Source of the DNA: CAZJPS01 sp964548055
GTDB taxonomy: Bacteria > Patescibacteriota > Gracilibacteria > Peribacterales > Peribacteraceae
NCBI GenBank assembly: GCA_964548055.1
Contig: CAZJPS010000073.1
Coordinates: 1-5,521 of the forward strand
DNA: 5,521 nt
Reading direction: 5' to 3'
The notes under the pieces: model-generated
What the model was told of the DNA's origin: nothing
Database searches by the model: none
Seen by the model: only the letters and a program-made list of their open reading frames with translations
Translations under genes and position numbers: made by a program
Shown here: positions 1 through 5,404 of the stretch, one piece after another
How positions within the stretch are numbered: position 1 is the stretch's first letter
Layout of the letters: each line of letters opens with the position of its first letter

Positions 1-29
1 GCCTGCCATTCAAGAGGCAGCTGATCTGC

Positions 30-35
30 TACTAT
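30..35 (+). promoter_or_regulatory. Extended -10 promoter of the small membrane protein gene
   Basis: TACTAT at 30-35 is preceded by TGC at 27-29, giving an extended -10 of the TGnTAnnnT form. It ends 6 nt before the ATG at 42, so transcription would start on or next to the start codon. No convincing -35 is seen at 16-18 bp upstream, which an extended -10 can tolerate. No Shine-Dalgarno sequence lies before the ATG. The call rests on the motif and on its spacing matching that of the other genes in the window. Confidence 0.5.
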
Positions 36-41
36 TATTCT

Positions 42-470
42 ATGCTCGGAAAATTACCATATTGGCTGACGGCGGGAATATTGGGAATTTTCCTCTTCGT
101 AGGATTATTTTCTTTGGCACCCAGCGATTTACTGGTGTTTTACGCTCCCAGTCTTTGGATTGTCGGTTTGGATTTAGCGATGCGCGGAACGCCAGCATCT
201 TTCGCTGAATCAGCAGTTAAGTTAAGTATTGGATTCGGGATTGCTGGAATAATGTTTTTTGTTCTTGGGGTCGCTTTGGCTGCCGCAATACGGCGGACTC
301 TATGGAAGCAATACTGGCTACGGATAATCGCAGGAATCTTTGCTGCGTGTCTGTTTATTGTTGCATTTGTCATTCCCCTTTGGATGTGTCTGCTACCGAG
401 GGTGTTTGGAGGATACGACTGGCCTCTGATGAACGCCATTCGTTTTTGCATCGAGTCGCGGACCAGATAA
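42..470 (+). CDS. Small integral membrane protein, unknown function
   Basis: A 142-residue protein that I do not recognise. Hydrophobic segments lie at about residues 8-27, 60-83 and 92-118, with a further moderately apolar stretch at 30-45. The basic RRTLWKQYW segment (84-92) between the last two helices favours a cytoplasmic loop, so a three-helix topology with the N-terminus inside fits the positive-inside rule. The C-terminal tail (about 119-142) is polar and has no known motif. The ATG at 42 is chosen because an extended -10 ends exactly 6 nt before it, as in the neighbouring genes. No Shine-Dalgarno sequence is present. A 33-nt repeat shared with the end of the next gene begins 5 nt after the stop. 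The hydrophobic pattern supports a real protein, but no homology is claimed. Confidence 0.6.
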   Translation: MLGKLPYWLTAGILGIFLFVGLFSLAPSDLLVFYAPSLWIVGLDLAMRGTPASFAESAVKLSIGFGIAGIMFFVLGVALAAAIRRTLWKQYWLRIIAGIFAACLFIVAFVIPLWMCLLPRVFGGYDWPLMNAIRFCIESRTR

Positions 471-599
471 TTTTCACGGACACAAACTCCTAGGGAGTCC
501 GTGGAGCGCGTACCGTATAGTGTTAAGGACGGCCTGCCATTCTGCTTCGCAAATTTTTGGCAGAATGAGCCGCAGCAACATGAGACAGTACTGCAGCAC
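471..599. other. Intergenic stretch between the two orphan genes
   Basis: About 130 bp without a supportable gene. Besides the 33-nt repeat, it holds GCCTGCCATTC at 532-542, an exact 11-nt copy of the first 11 bases of the window. It also has an 8-bp inverted repeat, CATTCTGC (538-545) with GCAGAATG (560-567), around a 14-nt loop. The hairpin is not followed by a T-run. It might act in RNA 3'-end formation for the upstream gene or be part of a mobile-cassette boundary; the sequence does not decide between these. Confidence 0.5.
476..508 (+). repeat. 33-nt gene-end repeat, copy 1
   Basis: Matches 971-1003 at 27 of 33 positions, with 21 of 23 in the first part. It lies 5 nt past the stop of the upstream gene. 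It contains a short hairpin, ACTCC (486-490) with GGAGT (494-498) around a TAG loop. An overlapping longer stem pairs CACGGAC (475-481) with GTCCGTG (497-503). No T-run follows, so a classical intrinsic terminator is not supported. Frame 2 across this copy reads TDTNS followed by TAG, the same peptide that ends the next gene, although here it is outside the annotated frame. Confidence 0.7.
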
Positions 600-627
600 T
601 TGACAATATCAGTTATATGCATATTAT
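600..627 (+). promoter_or_regulatory. Consensus -35/-10 promoter of the acidic protein gene
   Basis: A perfect -35 TTGACA (600-605) is followed by a 16-bp spacer and TATTAT (622-627), a 5-of-6 match to the -10 consensus. The -10 ends 7 nt before the ATG at 635. This is the best sigma-70-type promoter in the window. Its position argues against the upstream ATG at 617, which lies between the two promoter boxes. Confidence 0.7.
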
Positions 628-634
628 ATGCTAT

Positions 635-988
635 ATGACTGAAGAGCTCCATGAGGAATTTACCGTGTGGGATTTTGAACAACTTAAATCTGGTACAGTC
701 AGATCTGTTCTTACCCTAGGAATGAATTGTTTTGGAGAAGATGATCCTGATATGGCAGATGACTATAAAGATTTGCTCGAACTTGTCAGTCCTGATGTTT
801 TAGAACTTCCGTTAAACGAAACACAAATAAACTATACTAGGTTTGTCCTGGGTAGCGATGATTCCTCAGTTGTGTTGCAAGTTGCTACGTATCTCAATAG
901 TTTGCGTAAAGAAAAACAATCCTCACGAGCGGTTGAAGGTATTTCACAAGAGACAAGAAATGAAATTATAACGGATACAAACTCTTAG
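635..988 (+). CDS. Acidic hypothetical protein, 117 residues
   Basis: I do not recognise this protein. It is rich in Asp, Glu, Ser and Leu, has no signal peptide or transmembrane segment, and is probably cytoplasmic. An acidic middle part (about residues 35-57, including GEDDPDMADDYKDLLEL) leads into a region with alternating hydrophobics. The C-terminal tail is polar and likely disordered, ending in IITDTNS. An in-frame ATG at 617 would add six residues, but it falls between the -35 and -10 boxes, so the ATG at 635 is preferred. The last six codons and the stop lie in a 33-nt repeat also found after the upstream gene. The gene converges on the glycosyltransferase gene with a 76-bp gap. An excellent promoter supports expression, but the function is unknown. 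Confidence 0.6.
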   Translation: MTEELHEEFTVWDFEQLKSGTVRSVLTLGMNCFGEDDPDMADDYKDLLELVSPDVLELPLNETQINYTRFVLGSDDSSVVLQVATYLNSLRKEKQSSRAVEGISQETRNEIITDTNS

Positions 989-1003
989 GGAGTACAGGGA
1001 GAG
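971..1003 (+). repeat. 33-nt gene-end repeat, copy 2
   Basis: Related to 476-508 with 6 differences in 33. It encodes the last six residues (ITDTNS minus the first, plus stop) of the acidic protein and runs 15 nt past the stop. The small hairpin is kept: ACTCT (981-985) pairs with GGAGT (989-993). The C-to-T change relative to copy 1 keeps pairing as a G.U wobble in RNA. The longer outer stem of copy 1 is lost. In the TDTNS frame both differences before the stop are synonymous (GAC/GAT and TCC/TCT). Confidence 0.7.
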
Positions 1004-1004
1004 A

Positions 1005-1063
1005 AACTCTGATTACGACAAGAATGTCCTATTACTCTCACAATGTCTTGGTCTCCCAGAGTT
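1005..1063. terminator. Bipartite imperfect palindrome between convergent genes
   Basis: An outer 7-bp stem pairs AACTCTG (1005-1011) with CAGAGTT (1057-1063). Inside it, GACAAGA (1017-1023) pairs with TCTTGGTC (1046-1053) with one bulged G. The loop is 22 nt. The structure sits in the 76-bp gap between convergent genes and starts 1 nt outside the glycosyltransferase stop, so a role in 3'-end formation is plausible. The lack of a T-run on either side and the large loop make it a poor classical intrinsic terminator. Confidence 0.35.
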
Positions 1064-1064
1064 A

Positions 1065-2372
1065 TCATTCCCCCGGTAACCGCATTCGTCCTTTTTGTAC
1101 AGCATCAATATATGGTATCCATTGTTTTTGAGCATTGCGATATGGAACACCATAGTCACCTTTGAGTTGATCAGGATGCTGGAGAATCACTTTTTGAAAG
1201 CTCACGATGAGTGTGAGGAATATGCAGGTGGTGAGTATCAAAAGAAATGTTGCAAGTATGTGAAATCTTTTTGGAAGCATGGTGAGTGCAATGCTACAAA
1301 GAAGAGGAATGAGGGGCAGGAAAACTAGATGGTAGAACGGCAGCGCTGGCACTCCCATCATGATGAAGCCCGTGAACGATAGGATTGCTATACACAGGAG
1401 AAGCAGAACATACTGATCGAGAGCAGAGAGATTTTGGGGGAAACGCAGATGTGAAGAGCTTTTGAAGATGCGTTTCGCGGTGAAAATGAGACCAGCAAAA
1501 GCTCCAATACCCAGGAGCAATGTTCCTGCCTGTGCTGCAATCAGTAACCACGATGGTATCGCAGCAGGCCTTACAGGTCCCCACATGTAGTCCAGCCCCA
1601 GTGCACCATTTATGCTGAGCATCCATCGTAATTGATCGAAGATATTTGCAGCATCTTGTGTTGTTGTACGTGATAAATTGCTGAAGCCATCTTGTATATG
1701 GAATGTGATGTAGGGGGCATAGAGAATCAAAAATACGGCGATAGCAATTACTGCATCTCGTACGCGTGGGCGCACGCGAAGAATTGCGAGCCACAGGATA
1801 GTTGCAACGGGCATTATCCATGCGCTCATGTGGAGTTGCGTGAGGAGAGCCATACTTCCTGCGGCGCACCACAGTTGCCAGGGGCGCCTATCGCGTACAT
1901 AGGAAATTAGGAGCCAGCCTGTGAGAATGAGAAATGGAAAGAGTGCATCCTGTGCCCAAATTTTTCGTGATAGTACAAAGAGCCAAGGAGAGGTTGCTAT
2001 GATCGCAGTTGTGCTGAGAGCAAGTGTTGTTCCTCCAAGTTTGCGAACAAAAAGTAGGAGTCCAAGAATCCCCATTGCGTTTAAGAGCACAATCCATCCA
2101 GTAGCAACGAGAGGGTCAGTTTTGATGAGGAGTGATGGCCATAGGAGCACTAAGAAAAACGGAGGATTAAAGAGCCCTGTAGACGATTGCAGTCCCACTT
2201 GTGGCAGCGAGAAATTTTGAAGATGCGCAGCCGCTAATGCAAACGCCTTAAACTCATCTCCTTTAAATTCCATGCCATCAAGCCCGATACATCGCATGAT
2301 CACACCGATGATAATCGCGAGGCTCAGGAAAACTGCGAGAAAATTCTGGCGAAAGAATGGGAGAAGAGGCAC
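1065..2372 (-). CDS. GT39/ArnT-like polytopic membrane glycosyltransferase
   Basis: A 435-residue membrane protein with roughly ten hydrophobic helices. It matches the general plan of the PMT_2/GT39 group, enzymes that transfer a sugar from a polyprenyl-phosphate carrier to a protein or lipid on the outer face of the cytoplasmic membrane. After a first helix (about 11-28) comes GMEFKGDEFKAF, with D39-E40 at the position of the acidic catalytic pair in the first external loop. GLFNPPFFLVLLWP (66-79) resembles the PP-containing start of the second helix in this family. PALPFYHLVFLPLIPLL (342-358) is a typical late segment. The last 45 residues are polar. The start is GTG, chosen because it gives a complete first helix and has a -10 6 nt before it; a nearby ATG at 2380 is out of frame. 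The sugar and acceptor cannot be inferred. It is divergent from an M23 lipoprotein gene, in an envelope-related neighbourhood. Confidence 0.82.
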   Translation of the reverse strand: MPLLPFFRQNFLAVFLSLAIIIGVIMRCIGLDGMEFKGDEFKAFALAAAHLQNFSLPQVGLQSSTGLFNPPFFLVLLWPSLLIKTDPLVATGWIVLLNAMGILGLLLFVRKLGGTTLALSTTAIIATSPWLFVLSRKIWAQDALFPFLILTGWLLISYVRDRRPWQLWCAAGSMALLTQLHMSAWIMPVATILWLAILRVRPRVRDAVIAIAVFLILYAPYITFHIQDGFSNLSRTTTQDAANIFDQLRWMLSINGALGLDYMWGPVRPAAIPSWLLIAAQAGTLLLGIGAFAGLIFTAKRIFKSSSHLRFPQNLSALDQYVLLLLCIAILSFTGFIMMGVPALPFYHLVFLPLIPLLCSIALTMLPKRFHILATFLLILTTCIFLTLIVSFQKVILQHPDQLKGDYGVPYRNAQKQWIPYIDAVQKGRMRLPGE

Positions 2373-2378
2373 GAGTGC

Positions 2379-2408
2379 ATTGTACTCTGTCTACCGCAAT
2401 TGTGTCTG
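2379..2408 (-). promoter_or_regulatory. Promoter of the glycosyltransferase gene
   Basis: On the minus strand, TACAAT (2384-2379) ends 6 nt before the GTG start at 2372. CAGACA (2408-2403) is a 4-of-6 match to the -35 consensus with an 18-bp spacer. No Shine-Dalgarno sequence is present. The ten bases GTACAATGCA around the -10 are identical to those before the dGTPase gene. Confidence 0.5.
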
Positions 2409-2409
2409 A

Positions 2410-2418
2410 TGCTACGAT
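2410..2418 (+). promoter_or_regulatory. Extended -10 promoter of the M23 lipoprotein gene
   Basis: TGC followed by TACGAT (2413-2418) forms an extended -10 that ends 6 nt before the ATG at 2425. The -35 region is poor. It faces the glycosyltransferase promoter within a 52-bp gap, and the -35 hexamer of that promoter (2403-2408) lies directly beside this one, so the two probably compete for polymerase. Confidence 0.5.
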
Positions 2419-2424
2419 CACTGT

Positions 2425-3105
2425 ATGCGCACTGCTCACTCCACTTTTTTATTATTCGTTCTCTTTCTCACTGCCTGTCAGTCGCAATCGGAACCAGTGT
2501 CTGTCGATAAGAGCGAAGTTCAATCATCATCGATGAGCATTGCATCATCCAGCTCTCAAAAGAGCGCAAAGCAAAATGTACAAAATGATGAGGATGCTAT
2601 ACATGTTCCGTTGGTGAGTGCCAAGGAACGTATCACCAAAAAAATGTTCGGTACATTTGTCTCACCGAGTAAGTCCCCTGTTTCCCCAGAAAAATTTACC
2701 GGTTATCACACGGGAGTGGATTTTGAAATTCTTCCGGGGGAAGACAAAGAAGATGTACATGTGTTTGCAATCTGCGATGGAAGCGTTCGCATTATAAAAA
2801 ATGTAAGAGGATACGGTGGGCTGCTGATTCAAGAGTGCACTATTAGTGATACTGTGGTCACTGTTTTGTACGGTCATCTTCGTCTTTCTAGCGTCAGCGT
2901 GAAAAGTGGAGACGAACTGAAATCGGGACAGGAATTCGCAGTGCTGGGTGATGGCTTTTCACGTGAAACAGACGGAGAGCGAAAACATTTGCATCTTTCT
3001 ATTCATAATGGTGCAGCAATTGAATATCGTGGATATGTCCAGAAAAAGAGTGACCTTTCTGCATGGCTGGATCCTGCCCACATTTTGAGTGCTGTGTGGC
3101 ACTAG
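2425..3105 (+). CDS. M23/LytM-family peptidase lipoprotein
   Basis: A 226-residue zinc metallopeptidase of the LytM/lysostaphin group, expected to cut peptide cross-links of peptidoglycan. The N-terminus is a lipoprotein signal: a hydrophobic stretch (8-15) and lipobox LTAC with Cys18 as the lipidated residue, so the enzyme should be membrane-anchored outside the cytoplasm. A Ser/Gln/Lys-rich linker (about 19-55) follows. The catalytic domain (about 72-220) keeps every key residue: H95 and D99 in HTGVD, H151 in YGHL, and H188/H190 in HLHL, corresponding to LytM zinc ligands H210, D214 and H293 and catalytic H260 and H291. It is therefore predicted to be active. The next gene encodes a second M23 protein but has its own promoter 122 bp downstream. 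Confidence 0.9.
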   Translation: MRTAHSTFLLFVLFLTACQSQSEPVSVDKSEVQSSSMSIASSSSQKSAKQNVQNDEDAIHVPLVSAKERITKKMFGTFVSPSKSPVSPEKFTGYHTGVDFEILPGEDKEDVHVFAICDGSVRIIKNVRGYGGLLIQECTISDTVVTVLYGHLRLSSVSVKSGDELKSGQEFAVLGDGFSRETDGERKHLHLSIHNGAAIEYRGYVQKKSDLSAWLDPAHILSAVWH

Positions 3106-3111
3106 ATTGTC

Positions 3112-3134
3112 TGGCGCTGTGGGCATGTTCGCCA
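3112..3134 (+). terminator. Weak stem-loop after the M23 lipoprotein gene
   Basis: TGGCG (3112-3116) pairs with CGCCA (3130-3134) around a 13-nt loop, 6 nt past the stop. The downstream sequence is T-rich but broken by A and G, so this is at best a weak intrinsic terminator. It sits where one would be expected, before the independent promoter of the next gene. Confidence 0.3.
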
Positions 3135-3189
3135 AATATTAGTTTGTTTTGCAATATTGAGTTTATATGTCAATAAAAGGGCACGGGTT

Positions 3190-3219
3190 CTGGCACCAGT
3201 AGGGTATTTCTGCTATACT
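3190..3219 (+). promoter_or_regulatory. -35 and extended -10 promoter of the second M23 gene
   Basis: TGC followed by TATACT (3214-3219) is a strong extended -10. CTGGCA (3190-3195) matches the -35 consensus at 4 of 6 with an 18-bp spacer. The -10 ends 8 nt before the ATG at 3228. GGGGAGA (3220-3226) resembles a Shine-Dalgarno site but is only 1 nt from the ATG, and it lies where transcription would begin, so it probably does not serve as one. Confidence 0.65.
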
Positions 3220-3227
3220 GGGGAGAA

Positions 3228-4178
3228 ATGCATATAGAAATTTCTCTTCCTCGCCCGGGGCTCCTCCTCTTAGCTATTGCAGCAGTATCGGGCTGGACTG
3301 TGGCTTTAGGTGGATTTGGAACACCTGCAGCCGTTCAGGCGGATATTGTAGGTGTTACGCAAGACACTCATGTGCATACGGAAAATGTTGATCTGCCAGA
3401 TACACAACACACATCACCGGCTGAAGGAGGAGATAATACCATCGATGCACAGAAGAGAATGCAGGATGAGGAGAGAGCGACGCAGGCAAGAGAAGAGCAG
3501 AATGTATTGCGAGCAAAGGAAGATATTTTACGTTTTCAAATACAGCGTTTGCAGGAAGAGCGCGATGCACTGGGAACAACAGTGGACCCGGTAGTAGAAG
3601 AACAATTTCGTTCGGCATCACGATTACTCGTTTCTCTTTTGCAAGATCAGGCAAAAGCAGAACAGTTCATACGCGCAGCTCTCAGTGATGTATGGGATGC
3701 AGAAAGTAAAGCGAGGATGCTAGCAGATGCTCCTGCAAATGAAAGTAATAAGCCACTTCTTATTTGGCCTGTAGAACCATTGAAGGGAATTTCAGCATTC
3801 TTCCTGGATAAATCATATGAAGAACGCTTTAAAATGAAGCATTACGCTATCGATATTCCTGTTCCTCAGGGAACAGACGTGGTGGCTGCGGCAGGAGGAA
3901 TTGTGGAAGACGTGGTAGATCGCGGCCTTGGTGCAAACACAATCACCATTCGAACTCCCGGTGGATACAGCATGCTCTACATGCACTTAAGTGCCTTCAA
4001 TGTGCAAAAAGGTCAGCACGTCGTGACTGGCGATGTGATTGGAAAATCTGGTGGTTTGCCTGGCACAAAGGGCGCTGGATTCTCTACAGGACCGCATCTG
4101 CACTTTGGACTCTTTATTGATAAACAAGCTGTAGACCCTCTTCCATATCTTCCTGAAATTGAGGGGATAGTTCAATAA
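3228..4178 (+). CDS. Secreted M23/LytM-family peptidase with coiled-coil segment
   Basis: A 316-residue extracytoplasmic peptidoglycan endopeptidase. The hydrophobic N-terminal segment (about 10-30) followed by TPAAVQA and D39 looks like a Sec signal peptide cleaved after about A38, although retention as a membrane anchor cannot be excluded. Residues 40-75 are polar and probably disordered. A charged Gln/Glu/Arg-rich helical region (about 75-165, densest at 76-113) is likely coiled coil, as in EnvC-like M23 proteins. The LytM domain (about 177-312) has an intact active site: H205 and D209 (HYAID), H253 (YMHL), and H290/H292 (GPHLHFGL). The FLDKSYEERFKMKHYAIDI lead-in and PHLHFGLFID ending are typical of M23 proteins seen in Patescibacteria. 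It converges on the dGTPase gene, with heptamer element A starting 6 nt after the stop. Confidence 0.92.
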   Translation: MHIEISLPRPGLLLLAIAAVSGWTVALGGFGTPAAVQADIVGVTQDTHVHTENVDLPDTQHTSPAEGGDNTIDAQKRMQDEERATQAREEQNVLRAKEDILRFQIQRLQEERDALGTTVDPVVEEQFRSASRLLVSLLQDQAKAEQFIRAALSDVWDAESKARMLADAPANESNKPLLIWPVEPLKGISAFFLDKSYEERFKMKHYAIDIPVPQGTDVVAAAGGIVEDVVDRGLGANTITIRTPGGYSMLYMHLSAFNVQKGQHVVTGDVIGKSGGLPGTKGAGFSTGPHLHFGLFIDKQAVDPLPYLPEIEGIVQ

Positions 4179-4184
4179 TGAACA

Positions 4185-4310
4185 AAGTTGAAAGTTGAGA
4201 GTGGAAAGTGGAAAGTTAAATTTTAATGTTACTCAAGTTTTGCAGTACTTTCAAAACTTTCAACTCTCAACTATCCACTTTCAACTTATTTCCACTCTCA
4301 ACTTTCAACT
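4185..4310. repeat. Heptamer hairpin element A
   Basis: The left arm has five consecutive 7-bp units (4186-4220) of consensus AGTKGAA. The right side has the same unit inverted, four in register at 4259-4286 and three more at 4290-4310. The outer ends form a perfect 22-bp inverted repeat (4186-4207 with 4289-4310). The centre contains an 8-bp hairpin, AAGTTTTG (4235-4242) with CAAAACTT (4252-4259). The element fills the gap between the convergent M23 and dGTPase genes and covers the last 13 nt of the latter. As RNA it would fold strongly from either strand, so it may act as a bidirectional 3'-end structure. Copy B at 5405-5505 is closely similar and in the same orientation. Confidence 0.9.
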
Positions 4311-5374
4311 GAATTTCTTGCAAACATATCCGTCATCCCCGCCACGTAATCTTTTACAGCTTCTACTAGAGTTGATTCAGTTTTCTTCTGAAGAGCCAGT
4401 ACTTTATCGGGTGGATTCTTGAAGAATGCCTCGCAGAGCAAGTGCACAATCTGTTGTCCTTCTTGTCCTCTTTCCAGCACGCGCGGATGTGCGTACATTC
4501 TTTCTGCAAGAAATTGACGGAGCTGATTGATGTCATTTCTTTTTTGCGTGCAGAATTTGATGAGGGGAGAGGATGCGTGATAGACATCATCAAGTGTATG
4601 AATAGATTTTTCTTGCAGAGTTTTTCCTATTTCTTTATAGAGGTCAGTTACTAATAAATGAATGATGGCACCGCGTAGTTCGGTGGAGCGTGCACGAGAA
4701 TGTTCCAATGCTTCTGATACAAGCGACATAGTTTTGAGATCATCAACCATGAAAAGTTCTGCGCGAATTCCATCCTCACAATCGTGGCTAATGTATGCGA
4801 TTTCATCGGCGATGTTCACAAGTTGTGCTTCTAAGCTGAGGCTCCGTTCTCTTAGAGAAACATCTGTATGTTTCTGCAGTCCTTCCAAAATTTCTCTGTT
4901 CAAATTTAATCCTGGAGCAAAAGGCGAATGATCTTCTAGGAGTGTGACAATTCGTAAAGATTGTTCGTTGTGTTCAAACGAAGATCCGTGTTCACGCATC
5001 CACGTATCAATTGCTTGTTCTCCCATGTGTCCAAATGGTGGATGGCCAACATCATGTGCGAGTGCGATGCATTCAGCCACATCTTCATTCAGCTGAAGCG
5101 TGCGAGCAATATCTCTACTAATTTGTGCTACTTCCATCGTATGTGTGAGGCGTGTTCGGAAATGATCTCCTTCTCCTGCTACAAATACTTGTGTTTTCCC
5201 CTGAAGTCTCCGGAATGCTTGAGAGTGAATAATGCGTCCTCTGTCTCTCTGAAACGGGAACCTTGTTTCGTCCTCAGATTCTTTTATTGGTCGACCTAAA
5301 CCTCCATCATATGGAACTGCGTAGGGTGCAAGTTGAATATTTGCTGCCAGTATTCGTTCTTTAAGGTCTTTCAT
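4298..5374 (-). CDS. dgt: HD-domain deoxyguanosinetriphosphate triphosphohydrolase-like protein (type 2)
   Basis: A 358-residue cytoplasmic HD-superfamily enzyme expected to convert dGTP, and often other dNTPs, to the deoxynucleoside and inorganic triphosphate, lowering or balancing dNTP pools. The diagnostic order is complete: the N-terminal RGRIIHSQAFRRLQGKTQV (45-63), FRTRLTHTMEV with metal ligand H78, the AHDVGHPPFGHMGE block with H107-D108, HNEQ (135-138), and ADEIAY with ligand D190. The helical C-terminal half is full length for the type-2 family. The ATG at 5374 is preferred to an in-frame TTG at 5389, because the latter places the -10 hexamer inside the coding region. The last residues, SVES, and the TGA stop are encoded by heptamer element A. 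Heptamer element B lies just upstream of the promoter. The substrate range and allosteric activators cannot be read from the sequence. Confidence 0.95.
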   Translation of the reverse strand: MKDLKERILAANIQLAPYAVPYDGGLGRPIKESEDETRFPFQRDRGRIIHSQAFRRLQGKTQVFVAGEGDHFRTRLTHTMEVAQISRDIARTLQLNEDVAECIALAHDVGHPPFGHMGEQAIDTWMREHGSSFEHNEQSLRIVTLLEDHSPFAPGLNLNREILEGLQKHTDVSLRERSLSLEAQLVNIADEIAYISHDCEDGIRAELFMVDDLKTMSLVSEALEHSRARSTELRGAIIHLLVTDLYKEIGKTLQEKSIHTLDDVYHASSPLIKFCTQKRNDINQLRQFLAERMYAHPRVLERGQEGQQIVHLLCEAFFKNPPDKVLALQKKTESTLVEAVKDYVAGMTDMFARNSVES

Positions 5375-5380
5375 GTTTGC

Positions 5381-5386
5381 ATTGTA
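5381..5386 (-). promoter_or_regulatory. -10 promoter element of the dGTPase gene
   Basis: On the minus strand, TACAAT (5386-5381) ends 6 nt before the ATG at 5374, in the same GTACAATGCA context as the glycosyltransferase gene. No good -35 is found. At normal spacing it would fall at about 5403-5410, inside or at the edge of heptamer element B. No Shine-Dalgarno sequence is present. Confidence 0.5.
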
Positions 5387-5404
5387 CAAGAAAATTTACA
5401 TGAG

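Noticed and set aside
617..634. Upstream ATG for the acidic protein
   Set aside because: It falls between the -35 and -10 of the promoter, so it would not be transcribed from it; the ATG at 635 fits better.
140..682. Long minus-strand open frame opposite the membrane protein gene
   Set aside because: It is rich in Cys, Arg and Ser with no motif, runs across the repeat and the strong plus-strand promoter, and looks like a shadow of the plus-strand gene.
471..1063. Integron attC sites flanking the two orphan genes
   Set aside because: No clear RYYYAAC/GTTRRRY pair is found (GTTAAGG at 522-528 fails the last position) and no integrase is in the window. The cassette idea is kept only as a hypothesis.
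1294..1872. Minus-strand open frame of 192 codons inside the glycosyltransferase gene
   Set aside because: Cys-, His- and Arg-rich out-of-frame shadow of a clear membrane protein gene.
4186..4220. CRISPR-like array in the heptamer repeats
   Set aside because: The units are 7 bp, directly adjacent and without spacers.
4298..5374. dGTPase as an antiphage nucleotide-depletion system
   Set aside because: Some dGTPases defend against phages, but type-2 members are widespread housekeeping enzymes, and no defence gene lies nearby in the window.
5375..5389. TTG start adding five residues to the dGTPase
   Set aside because: The added codons are the -10 hexamer TACAAT and its flank; the ATG at 5374 has the same promoter spacing as the other genes.
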